NCBI GenBank assembly: GCA_964448045.1
Contig: CAYUVF010000009.1
Span: 1-64,000 of the forward strand
DNA from: CAYUVF01 sp964448045
Lineage (GTDB): Bacteria; Bacteroidota; Rhodothermia; Rhodothermales; Salinibacteraceae
DNA length: 64,000 bases
Direction: 5' to 3'
Part shown: piece by piece, positions 8,153 to 15,876 of the stretch
How the letters are laid out: each line of letters begins with the position of its first letter
How positions within the stretch are numbered: position 1 is the stretch's first letter
Notes under the pieces: generated by a model
Seen by the model: only the letters and a program-made list of their open reading frames with translations
Database searches by the model: none
Told to the model about the DNA's origin: nothing
Made by a program: the position numbers and the translations under genes

Positions 8153-8839
8153 TCACGTGGCCCGCGTCTTCGAGTTGGCGGTAATAAGACGGTCGTCTTT
8201 CATGAGGGCCCACTGTTTCCCGTATTCCATCACGTGCGCGACCGTCTCGACAAACTCCTCGTCGTAGCCGAAGCGAAGAAGCAGATGGAAGCCCATCTCA
8301 AGGCCTGAGGAAATACCGCCAGCGGTGAGGATGCGCCCGGTGTCCACGATGCGATGTTCATCGATTTCGGCCTCGGGCGCGATCTCGGCGAGGCGTTCGA
8401 TGGGAACGGTGGTTTCGCTGGGATCGCCGTTCTTCCGGTTGGTGGCTTTGAGCCCGTCGAGGAGGCCGGCTTTCCCATAGATCCAGGAGCCGGTGCAAAC
8501 GCTCACCAGAAGAGTTTCCTCGGGCAAGCCGCGGACGAAGTCGTGGAGCCGGTGGTTGTGCATCTCCCGCCGCGTTCCGATGCCGCCAGGGATAAGAAAG
8601 GCATCCATGTGCGGGTTCTGATCGAGTGTGTAGCGGGGGATGACCTCGATGTTGGCCGTTGTTTTGACCGACGATGCGGACTCTCCGATGAGGAAAACGT
8701 CGAGTTCCGGTTCCATCCGTTGGGCGACCGCGAGGACGCCCGTCGGTCCGGCCCAGTCGATCACCTCGGCGCCGTCGAAGACGTAGATGCCCAGGCGGTT
8801 CTTGTCGGCGTCAGGATGGGTGTTGGCTGCGTCGTTCAT
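8153..8839 (-). CDS. DJ-1/PfpI family protein
   Basis: 228 residues of the class I glutamine-amidotransferase-like fold. Features are VFDGAEVIDWAGPTGVLAVA at the N-terminus, LIPGGIGTRREMHN in the middle and the nucleophile elbow SVCTGSWIYGKAGLLDG with its cysteine. The usual RATTHW continuation is replaced by KATNRKNGD, so the exact activity (isonitrile hydratase, glyoxalase, deglycase or regulator) is open. A TetR-type palindrome lies 41 bases before the start, so it is a probable TetR target. Confidence 0.88.
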   Translation of the reverse strand: MNDAANTHPDADKNRLGIYVFDGAEVIDWAGPTGVLAVAQRMEPELDVFLIGESASSVKTTANIEVIPRYTLDQNPHMDAFLIPGGIGTRREMHNHRLHDFVRGLPEETLLVSVCTGSWIYGKAGLLDGLKATNRKNGDPSETTVPIERLAEIAPEAEIDEHRIVDTGRILTAGGISSGLEMGFHLLLRFGYDEEFVETVAHVMEYGKQWALMKDDRLITANSKTRAT

Positions 8840-8880
8840 GATATTGAGGGGGTGGGGAGTGAAAGCGATTGCTGAGTAAT

Positions 8881-8894
8881 ACAGACAGGTCTGT
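8881..8894. promoter_or_regulatory. TetR operator copy 1 (DJ-1 promoter)
   Basis: ACAGAC-AG-GTCTGT; including the flanks ATACAGAC/GTCTGTAT the arms are eight bases. On the minus strand it reads ACAGACCTGTCTGTATTA, identical over 18 bases to the copy before the TetR gene, and it lies 41 bases upstream of the DJ-1 ATG. Confidence 0.75.
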
Positions 8895-8908
8895 ATGGAT
8901 ATTGAAAA

Positions 8909-9436
8909 TTAAGCGGGGGTCTCTGCGGGCCGCTCATCTATCGCTTTAGTAAATGCGTTCGAGCTCCGAGGCTGGTCGGACGGCACGCCGGCGACCGCAA
9001 GACTAAAGGTGAGCGCCAGCCCGTACGCCAGGTGAACCGACAGGCTCGCAAGGGTCATCATCGCCGGGGCCGGTGTGTTGGAAAAGAACACGCCGGCTCC
9101 GGCCACGAGGGGAACGACGATGGTTGTTGCGGCCAACGTGGTCATGATCCCGTACAGGAGGCCCTGCGCAAACCAGTGGCCAGGAATGCGAGGTTGGCCG
9201 AAGATCACCCATAGAAGCGCGAGCAGGATGCCATTCAGAACGTGGATGAGATTTCCGGCCCACAGGCCATACGGCTGATCGGGGTGCGCGGCCGTCATGT
9301 TCTTGGTGAGCATGGCTCCGACATCGATCGGGGGAAGGCCAAGGCCGCTCTGCCAGAAGCCCGTGACGGTCATTACGAACGTGGCGATTCCGCCTGCGAT
9401 GACGGTTTTCCAAAACGTGTGTTGTGAGAGCGCCAT
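8909..9436 (-). CDS. Four-helix membrane protein, DUF6789-like
   Basis: 175 residues with four hydrophobic segments (TVIAGGIATFVMTVTGFW, LIHVLNGILLALLWVIFG, GLLYGIMTTLAATTIVVPLVAGAG, LASLSVHLAYGLALTFSLAVAG). The N-terminal pattern GGIATFVMT followed by HVLNG and a HLAYG motif resembles small integral membrane proteins annotated DUF6789 or YagU-like; this is from memory. A third TetR-type palindrome lies 217 bases upstream, leaving a long 5' leader without a supported gene. Confidence 0.7.
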   Translation of the reverse strand: MALSQHTFWKTVIAGGIATFVMTVTGFWQSGLGLPPIDVGAMLTKNMTAAHPDQPYGLWAGNLIHVLNGILLALLWVIFGQPRIPGHWFAQGLLYGIMTTLAATTIVVPLVAGAGVFFSNTPAPAMMTLASLSVHLAYGLALTFSLAVAGVPSDQPRSSNAFTKAIDERPAETPA

Positions 9437-9653
9437 ATCGGTCTCGTTTTGTTGTTCAAGAGGAACGAGGATTCATGGAAGGCCCTGTTATCAGAGCAGG
9501 TAGCAGCCAATGGGTTTGTTGCACTACACAGACTCGGCGCCAGCTGGCCGTCAGGCATCGGCATGTTCAATCCAGGCGAAGGGCAGCGGAGTTTGATCTC
9601 GTGTTGATTAATTGGGAGCAGCGAATGGGACAAACGAGGCAGGGAGCTACAAA

Positions 9654-9667
9654 ACAGACTGGTCTGT
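9654..9667. promoter_or_regulatory. TetR operator copy 2 (membrane protein promoter)
   Basis: ACAGAC-TG-GTCTGT between the TetR gene and the membrane protein gene. On the minus strand TATGTTTT just precedes it, similar to the Bacteroidota -7 element TAnnTTTG, placing the operator near +1. The 217 bases to the ATG at 9436 hold no other ORF I can support. Confidence 0.65.
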
Positions 9668-9687
9668 CTAAAACATAGCGCAAAAAA

Positions 9688-10272
9688 TTAGGATGCTTGG
9701 TCGATGAGAGCCTGTGCCGTCGCTCGGGCCGATTCTGCGGGCCAGGTCGCCTCAAAGTTCTGGCTTGCGATGATCGCTCCTTCGAACAGCAGGTAGAGTT
9801 CGTCAGCAATCCGCCCGATTTCTGTGTTGCTCAACGGGCCGTCGAGAGCAGATCGGGTGAGCTCAAGGAATGTATCGCGCAACTCATCCTTATGGCGACG
9901 CGCCGCGTCGCGAATGGGGTGCTCGCCGTTTGGGAACTCGGAGACGATATTCAAGAAGGCACAGCCCCGGAAATTTGGTTCGGCGACCCAGTCTTCCAGA
10001 AACTCGAAGGGAGCGAGAAGGCGATCCTGGGGCGCCGTGTATTCGTCGATCCGCTCCTGAAGCGCCGTAAACCACATGTTATGCCGCTGCTTGAGGTAGG
10101 CAACGCCGAGGTTTTCTTTCGATCCAAAGTGATCGTAGAAACTGGCCTTAGCGACCCCAGCCTCATCGATCACTTGATTAACCCCGGTTGCGTGAAATCC
10201 TTGCTCGTAGAACAATCGCGAGGCGACATCCAGCACCCGCTCGCGAGGCCCGTCGTGGTCTTGTGCAGTCAT
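9688..10272 (-). CDS. TetR/AcrR family transcriptional regulator
   Basis: 194 residues from the ATG at 10272 (MTAQDHDG); an upstream in-frame ATG at 10290 adds six residues. The HTH is clear: RLFYEQGFHATGVNQVIDE then AGVAKASFYDHFGSKENL. The C-terminal ligand domain contains FRGCAFLNIVSEFP, a cysteine in the position common in TetR proteins of the NemR/AcuR-like type that sense electrophiles; this sensing role is inference. Palindromes before this gene (10313-10326), the DJ-1 gene and the membrane-protein gene mark its likely regulon. Confidence 0.92.
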   Translation of the reverse strand: MTAQDHDGPRERVLDVASRLFYEQGFHATGVNQVIDEAGVAKASFYDHFGSKENLGVAYLKQRHNMWFTALQERIDEYTAPQDRLLAPFEFLEDWVAEPNFRGCAFLNIVSEFPNGEHPIRDAARRHKDELRDTFLELTRSALDGPLSNTEIGRIADELYLLFEGAIIASQNFEATWPAESARATAQALIDQAS

Positions 10273-10312
10273 GATGGTATGAAGTATCAAGTTAATTTCG
10301 TGCTATCATAAT

Positions 10313-10326
10313 ACAGACAGGTCTGT
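10313..10326. promoter_or_regulatory. TetR operator copy 3 (autoregulatory)
   Basis: ACAGAC-AG-GTCTGT, 40 bases upstream of the TetR ATG at 10272, almost the same distance as copy 1 to the DJ-1 start (41). TATTAT, a possible -10, directly follows the palindrome on the minus strand, so a bound repressor would block the promoter. Confidence 0.75.
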
Positions 10327-10950
10327 CTGTTCCTGATAATTATGCCTTCATTCAATCTTAATGTTTGTGTGCTCAGCAGTGAGCTATAGCTATGCCGGTG
10401 CACCCCGATCCCGGAGCCTACTGAAGCTATCTCCCCTGCACAGGTAAGATTCCAATGGAATCGGACGGTGCGAGAGAAGGCGGACGTGCGTTTCGTGTGT
10501 TTACTGTGGTCCGAGAGTCAGATAGGGACGGTTTATGAGGGACGTGCTTCCTCAGCTGAATGGGACGATTATCGCCGAATATACATCGTGGCAGAGGAAT
10601 GAGCATGCTTGTCCGATAAAGCCTGACAAGGAAAGTTGGACTGTACTTTTGCTGGATGTCGTTACGTGTGCTCTTGCGCCTGTCCGTGAGGTCCGGCCTG
10701 CAGGTGCTCAATCATCTTCTACGGAGGGTGTCACTTTGAGTATTGTACCCAAGCTGCTGCGATACCTTAATGGTATGATTGGGTTGAGGTTAGACCGCTT
10801 CACGTTAGGTCTACCACTGTCCACGCGCCAGTGTTATTTTGAAAATCGAGTGAAGGGGTGCGTCCATTTCACGGTTTGCACGACTACATGGGTGAAGTGC
10901 AGGAAGAAAGCCTGCTCGAGACCTTATTCACAACCGATACCTGATTTACT
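10327..10950. other. Gene-poor intergenic stretch between tetR and arsI
   Basis: About 620 bases without a supportable gene; short open frames here have no family resemblance and poor codon pattern. It is visibly less GC-rich than its neighbours. Two inverted repeats stand out: ATACC-TTAAT-GGTAT (10772-10786) and TAGACC-N11-GGTCTA (10791-10813), both possible regulator sites for the arsI gene that starts at 10951. Confidence 0.6.
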
Positions 10951-11343
10951 ATGAAGCGAATGCACGTCATGTTGCGCGTGAAAGACATTGACGAGGCCAC
11001 GCGCTTCTACGCTGCTCTTTTCGACACCGCTCCGTCTGTCCAGAAACCGGACTACGCGAAATGGATGTTGGATGACCCCCGGGTCAACTTCTCCATCGCC
11101 GAAAAGGGCGAGGACTTCGGCATCGAGCACCTCGGCATCCAGGCCGAGACGCCTGACGAACTGGAGGAGTTACGCCAACGGATCGACCGCGCGGGCGGCA
11201 CGGTCAACAACGAAGGGGAAACGACCTGCTGCTACGCCAACTCCGACAAAACGTGGGTGGTCGATCAGCAAGGGGTTTCATGGGAAGCCTTCTACACGAG
11301 GGGCGAGGCAGAGACCTACTACGCCGACGATGCAGCGGAATAA
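10951..11343 (+). CDS. ArsI/CadI-type VOC metalloenzyme (arsenic/cadmium-inducible)
   Basis: 130 residues, vicinal-oxygen-chelate fold. The predicted metal ligands are H5 (MKRMHVMLRV), H60 (GIEHLGI) and E112 (WEAFYTRGEAET), and the vicinal pair C93-C94 (TTCCYANSDKTW) matches the As(III)-binding pair of ArsI, the dioxygenase that cleaves C-As bonds of trivalent organoarsenicals. CadI proteins share this pattern. A SigZ-type sigma gene follows on the same strand. No ArsR, ArsB or ArsC gene is adjacent, so the heavy-metal role rests on the family. Confidence 0.88.
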   Translation: MKRMHVMLRVKDIDEATRFYAALFDTAPSVQKPDYAKWMLDDPRVNFSIAEKGEDFGIEHLGIQAETPDELEELRQRIDRAGGTVNNEGETTCCYANSDKTWVVDQQGVSWEAFYTRGEAETYYADDAAE

Positions 11344-11476
11344 GCGCTGTTCGGTCCATCCCGGTCGTGGAACTGTGGATCAATACCCTCAACAAGCTGC
11401 CATGCAGTTATTTTCCTCCTGCCGATCCCTCCCTCGGACGTGCCTGCACAGTCGGACCTCCAAATTCGATGACATT

Positions 11477-11527
11477 ATGCTCTACATTGCCCTGATTGTC
11501 CTCTTCGTCGGGCTTATCGCTCTGTAG
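11477..11527 (+). pseudogene. Possible DUF1328-like membrane protein remnant
   Basis: A 16-residue frame, MLYIALIVLFVGLIAL then TAG. It resembles the first half of DUF1328 (YtjA-type) microproteins, which continue for about 35 more residues; the sequence after the stop does not. Either a decayed fragment or chance. Confidence 0.25.
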
Positions 11528-11620
11528 GGCGCAGATGGGACACGCCCGACGCCAGTTGGAGCGGGGAACGATGCCTGATCCCCTTCATGACACCGTAGTA
11601 CGACCCGATGCGATCACGCT

Positions 11621-12286
11621 ATGTTTAACGTAGCACCGCCTGAGCACCATACGCAATCCGTCGTGGATCCACAGAGCAAGTCCTCAGAGGCCGCCGGTGG
11701 TGACCCACCGAACGACAAAGAGCCCCATTGGCGTCCGTTCGTTGAGGGCCTCCGGCGCTTCATCGCGGGGCGCGTCCCCTCCGCCCATGCCGCGGACGTG
11801 CTGCAGGACACGCTCACGCGCTTGCATGAGGCTGCCCCGTCGCTCGACGACACCGACCGGGCCGAAGCGTGGGTCTTTTCTATCGCCCGCCGCGCCATCG
11901 CCGATTTTTACCGGAAGGAGGAGCGCCGGCCGGTGGATACGACCGTAGATCGCCCAGACGATATTGCCGACGCAGACAATCTGGCTCCGGAGAACCTGGC
12001 CGATTACGATGGCGTGCACGATGTGCACGAGGAAGTGCTCTCATGGCTGCGCCCGATGGCCGATGAGCTCCCGGAGATGTACCGCTGCCCGCTCGTGATG
12101 GCAGACTTCGAGGGGCACACGCAGCAGGAGGTGGCGGATGAGCTGGGCCTTTCGCTATCGGGCGCTAAGTCGCGCGTGCAGCGCGCTCGATCGAAACTGG
12201 GCGATCTGCTCAAGCAGTGCTGCGACGTTGAGTTCGGCCCCGAGGGACGAGCCCGGGCCTTCCGGCGACGGGAGTCAAACCGATGA
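11621..12286 (+). CDS. sigZ: SigZ-type ECF sigma factor
   Basis: 221 residues. Region 2: FVEGLRRFIAGRVPSAHAADVLQDTLTRLHE, with AWVFSIARRAIADFYRKE. Region 4: LPEMYRCPLVMADFEGHTQQEVADELGLSLSGAKSRVQRARSKL. The C-terminal CC motif (LLKQCCDVEFGPEGR) is the hallmark of the SigZ group and could bind metal or respond to thiol state. The neighbour arsI gene suggests the pair belongs to a metal-response module. The N-terminal 30 residues are low-complexity and the start could be later. Confidence 0.85.
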   Translation: MFNVAPPEHHTQSVVDPQSKSSEAAGGDPPNDKEPHWRPFVEGLRRFIAGRVPSAHAADVLQDTLTRLHEAAPSLDDTDRAEAWVFSIARRAIADFYRKEERRPVDTTVDRPDDIADADNLAPENLADYDGVHDVHEEVLSWLRPMADELPEMYRCPLVMADFEGHTQQEVADELGLSLSGAKSRVQRARSKLGDLLKQCCDVEFGPEGRARAFRRRESNR

Positions 12287-12729
12287 GACTCGACGGACGG
12301 AGTGCTTGTCCCAAAGGGCGCATTTCATAGGTGACGCACGGTGTGCCCTATCGATGAATAATGTTTGGGGCAAGATGCAACTGATCAGTGCCGCGCACCG
12401 GGGGATGGTGCACCACGAAGAAAACCTGCTCGACAACCCTGATCGCGGAAGGGAGCACGGCGGTTGAACAACCGTGCAGACGGGAGTACGGGCCTACCGT
12501 GAAGATCCCCTCGAATTGTTGCTAATCAAGATCAAAAGCAGTTCGGGAAGGGACAGGCGTTTGGTGTGTAACCGTGCAGCCCCCTCGGACTACAGAGCAC
12601 CCCGTGCCCCAAACACGGCCCAAGGACCGGTCCGAGAGTTCATCGGGGATCCGGCGATGGGACCGTTTGTTTGATCGCCGGATTCAGGTTGTCCCACGTA
12701 CCGATTATACAGTAAGAAGGATGCGCAAC
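12287..12729. other. Intergenic stretch upstream of DUF547 gene
   Basis: No gene supported in 443 bases. The only clear structure is the hairpin at 12649-12683. The ten-base AACCGTGCAG appears twice (about 12469 and 12569) without obvious meaning. Confidence 0.5.
12649..12683. repeat. Perfect hairpin upstream of DUF547 gene
   Basis: ATCCGGCGAT, a 15-base loop, then ATCGCCGGAT: a perfect ten-base inverted repeat. No T run follows, so it is not an ordinary terminator. It lies 46 bases before the DUF547 start and may act in the leader. Confidence 0.5.
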
Positions 12730-13587
12730 ATGTCAATGGAAACAAGTCTCCGCCATCTGGTGCTGATTGTCGCGCTATTGTGGGCCGGGTGTACCGGCGG
12801 TTCCAACGTGCAGCCGGTTCGTGCGCAGGGGGCCGTTCAGGCGCCCGACTCGGTCGACCACAGCGCTTTTACCAATCTCGTGCACGAGCATGTCGATGCC
12901 GCGGGCCGGGTCGATTATGCCGCAATCAAGGCGCAACACGATGCCGTGCTGGCCCCGTACCTTCATCAGCTGGCCGAAACCGATCCGTCGAACCTCAATC
13001 GGGCCGGGCGGCTGGCGTTTTGGATCAATGCCTACAATGCACTCACCATCAAGCTGATCGTCGACCACTACCCCGTCGACAGCATCAAGGACATCACCCC
13101 GGCCGGCGGTCCGTCCATCCCGCGGCTGAACGCGCCCTGGTTCGTGAAGGTGGGCGAGGTGGCCGGTCAGATGCGCACCCTCGATGAGATCGAGCATGAG
13201 ATTATCCGCGAGCGGTTCGATGAGCCCCGCATCCACTTTGCGCTCGTCTGTGCGGCCGTGAGCTGCCCGAAACTGCGCGGAGAGGCCTTCACGGGTGATC
13301 AGTTGGACGACCAGCTCGATGATCAGGCGCGGATGTTTCTGCACGACGATGCCAAAAACAAGATCGCTGCTGAGGCGGAGGCAATTCATCTGTCGCGCAT
13401 CTTCAAATGGTTTGAGGGCGACTTCGGCGCGGAGACTGATGAGGTACAGCGGTTCATCGCCCCGTATTTCGAGGGCCCTACCCGGGAGAAATTGCAGGCT
13501 GCCGGATTTCGCATCGACTATCTGGAGTACGACTGGACGCTCAACGATCAGGAGGGGGCGAACTCGTCGGCGTCTCGGGATCGGTAA
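12730..13587 (+). CDS. DUF547 domain lipoprotein
   Basis: 285 residues from the ATG at 12730, nine bases after AAGAAGG; an in-frame ATG at 12721 directly abuts that site and is less likely. The N-terminus looks like a lipoprotein signal (LVLIVALLWAGC). DUF547 motifs: AFWINAYNALTIKLIVDHYP, IEHEIIRERFDEPRIHFALVCAAVSCP and the C-terminal ARMFLHDDAKNKI/LSRIFKWFEGDFG. The cysteine in AAVSCPKLR is a conserved feature of this family, whose biochemical function is unknown; an envelope location is inferred. Confidence 0.88.
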   Translation: MSMETSLRHLVLIVALLWAGCTGGSNVQPVRAQGAVQAPDSVDHSAFTNLVHEHVDAAGRVDYAAIKAQHDAVLAPYLHQLAETDPSNLNRAGRLAFWINAYNALTIKLIVDHYPVDSIKDITPAGGPSIPRLNAPWFVKVGEVAGQMRTLDEIEHEIIRERFDEPRIHFALVCAAVSCPKLRGEAFTGDQLDDQLDDQARMFLHDDAKNKIAAEAEAIHLSRIFKWFEGDFGAETDEVQRFIAPYFEGPTREKLQAAGFRIDYLEYDWTLNDQEGANSSASRDR

Positions 13588-13699
13588 AGGGCGCAACGGG
13601 ATTTCCCGACAAAGTTCAAATGGGTGCCTTTCGTGGGGCTTCGGCTGGTGGATATCTTGCGATTGATCCGACTGCTATCCACCCAACTAACAACCAATC

Positions 13700-14185
13700 A
13701 TGTCCACCATCGATCGGCTTGAACCGGGGCAGCAGGCTCCCGATTTTGAAGCGCCCACGCAAGAGGCCTCTACCCTGCGCCTGAGCGACTATCGCGGCCA
13801 GTGGGTCGCGCTCTATTTCTATCCGGAGGACGGTACGCCGGGCTGCACGAAGCAGGCCTGCAACTTGCGCGACGGGGAGGCGCGACTGCAGGAGGCGGGC
13901 ATCGCCGTCATCGGGGTCTCCGATGATGATGTGGCGGATCACGAGGCGTTTGCGGAAGCGCACGACCTCTCGTTCCCGCTGGTGGCCGATCCGGAGCGGA
14001 CGGTGCTGAATGCGTACGGGGTGTACGGCGAACGCAACATGTACGGCAACACGTTCATGGGCACGGCACGGACGACCTACCTGATCGACCCCGACGGCGT
14101 CATCCGGCACGTCTTCAAACGTCCCAAGACCGGCGATCACACCCGCGAAATCCTCCGCAAGTACGAGGCGGTGGTCTCGGGTTGA
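13700..14185 (+). CDS. bcp: Thioredoxin-dependent peroxiredoxin (BCP/PrxQ type)
   Basis: 161 residues, normal for the family. Reduces hydrogen peroxide and alkyl hydroperoxides in the cytoplasm. Peroxidatic C49 and resolving C54 sit in DGTPGCTKQACNLRD, the CX4C arrangement of atypical two-cysteine PrxQ enzymes; FPLVADPERTVLNAYGVYGE and TYLIDPDGVI follow as expected. RBS-like context AACCAATC is weak. Confidence 0.95.
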   Translation: MSTIDRLEPGQQAPDFEAPTQEASTLRLSDYRGQWVALYFYPEDGTPGCTKQACNLRDGEARLQEAGIAVIGVSDDDVADHEAFAEAHDLSFPLVADPERTVLNAYGVYGERNMYGNTFMGTARTTYLIDPDGVIRHVFKRPKTGDHTREILRKYEAVVSG

Positions 14186-14296
14186 AGTTCGGCGGGCAGT
14201 CCGGATCCCTGCATAGAACATGTGGCCGCCCGTTGAATATACGTGAGGTGGTTCGCGCGTCTGGAGCGCGCTCCGCTTCGCTGCTGACTTTTCACT

Positions 14297-15823
14297 ATGC
14301 TCCCCGAGATGCTGCACGACAAATACGAGCCCGTCATCGGCCTGGAAGTTCACGTCCAACTGCAGACTGACTCCAAGATTTTCAGTCCTGATTCGGCGGC
14401 GTTCGGTGGCGATCCGAACACGCACGTCGATCCCATCAGTCTGGGCCATCCGGGCACCCTGCCGGTGCTCAACAAGAGGGTCGTCGAGTACACGATGCGG
14501 ATGGGCCTCGCGACCCGCTGCACGATCGCGGGGCGTTCGGTCTTTGCCCGCAAGCACTACTTTTATCCCGATTTGCCGAAGGGCTATCAGATCTCGCAGT
14601 ACGACACGCCGATCTGCTACGACGGCTTCGTTGAGGTGCAGCTCGATGAGGAGAAGCACGGTGGAGATGGGCGGAGGAGCCCATCGACCAAACGAATCGG
14701 GCTCACGCGCATCCACATGGAGGAGGACGCCGGCAAGTCGCTCCACCATCCCGATCCGCACGATACGCTCGTCGATTACAACCGCTGCGGCGTGCCGCTC
14801 ATCGAGATCGTCTCCGAGCCCGACATGCGCTCGCCGCACGAGGCGTACCTGTACGTGCAGAAGCTGCGCCAGCTCGTCCGCTACCTCGGCATCAGCGACG
14901 GCAACATGGAGGAGGGGTCGCTGCGCTGCGATGCGAACGTGTCTGTCCGCCCGCGCGGGCGGCAGACCTTCGGGACGAAGACGGAGGTCAAGAACCTGAA
15001 CTCGTTCCGCCACGTCGAAGAGGCACTCGACTACGAGATCGACCGGCAGATCAAGCGGCTGGAGCAGGGAAAATCGATCCGGCAGCAAACTATGCTCTGG
15101 GACGCCGGCGAGCGCCAGACGCGCCCGATGCGATCGAAAGAGGAAGCGCATGACTACCGCTATTTCCCCGATCCCGACCTCGTCGAAGTCGAGATCGACG
15201 ACGCCTGGATCGACGCCGTCCGCGCCGATCTGCCCGAGTTACCCGACGAGCGGCAGGAGCGGTTTATGGAGGAGATGGGCCTGCCCGCCTACGATGCCAC
15301 CGTCCTCACCGAGGAGCGCGCCGTTGCCGATTACTTCGAGGAGGCGCTCGCGGCGCTTTTCAAGCGCACAAAGGGCGGCAACACGCAGGCGCAGGCGAAG
15401 GAGGTTTCCAACTTCGTGATGACCGAAGTCCTCCGCGTGTTGAACGACCGCGATTGGACCATCGAGGAGCTGCCCATCGGGCCGGAGCGTCTTGCACAGC
15501 TTGTGTTTCTCCGCCTCGAGAACAAAGTCAACAGCAGCGCGGCGCAGGAAGTCTTCGAAGCCATGCTGGAGGATACCGAGAGCTCCGCCGGCAAAATCGC
15601 CGACGAGCGCAACCTGATGCAGGTCTCCGACCGTGATACGCTGGAGCCGGTCGTCCAGTCGGTGCTCGACAAAAACGAAGACCAGGTCGAAACCTACCTC
15701 AACGGCAAGGAGGGGCTGCTCGGCTTCTTTATCGGACAGGTGATGCGCAACTTCGACGGCTCCCCCGATCCGCAGGTCGTGCGGTCGCTGCTGAAGGAGA
15801 AGCTGAACGCCCGCCGCTCGTGA
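14297..15823 (+). CDS. gatB: Aspartyl/glutamyl-tRNA amidotransferase subunit B
   Basis: 508 residues. Subunit B of the GatCAB complex that converts misacylated Glu-tRNA(Gln) and Asp-tRNA(Asn). Motifs: YEPVIGLEVHVQLQTDSKIFSP, GHPGTLPVLNK, ARKHYFYPDLPKGYQISQYD, VPLIEIVSEPD, EEGSLRCDANVS and a C-terminal YqeY-type tail (KVNSSAAQEVFEAM). ATG at 14297 or the in-frame ATG at 14312 (MLHDKYEP) may be the start. gatA and gatC are not in the window. Confidence 0.97.
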   Translation: MLPEMLHDKYEPVIGLEVHVQLQTDSKIFSPDSAAFGGDPNTHVDPISLGHPGTLPVLNKRVVEYTMRMGLATRCTIAGRSVFARKHYFYPDLPKGYQISQYDTPICYDGFVEVQLDEEKHGGDGRRSPSTKRIGLTRIHMEEDAGKSLHHPDPHDTLVDYNRCGVPLIEIVSEPDMRSPHEAYLYVQKLRQLVRYLGISDGNMEEGSLRCDANVSVRPRGRQTFGTKTEVKNLNSFRHVEEALDYEIDRQIKRLEQGKSIRQQTMLWDAGERQTRPMRSKEEAHDYRYFPDPDLVEVEIDDAWIDAVRADLPELPDERQERFMEEMGLPAYDATVLTEERAVADYFEEALAALFKRTKGGNTQAQAKEVSNFVMTEVLRVLNDRDWTIEELPIGPERLAQLVFLRLENKVNSSAAQEVFEAMLEDTESSAGKIADERNLMQVSDRDTLEPVVQSVLDKNEDQVETYLNGKEGLLGFFIGQVMRNFDGSPDPQVVRSLLKEKLNARRS

Positions 15824-15876
15824 GCGTCGCGCCTCGTCCCACCCACCCCGCTCTGATTCGCCCCGTGAATGTGTTG

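Noticed and set aside
13616..15151. 511-residue minus-strand frame
   Set aside because: Antisense of peroxiredoxin and gatB.
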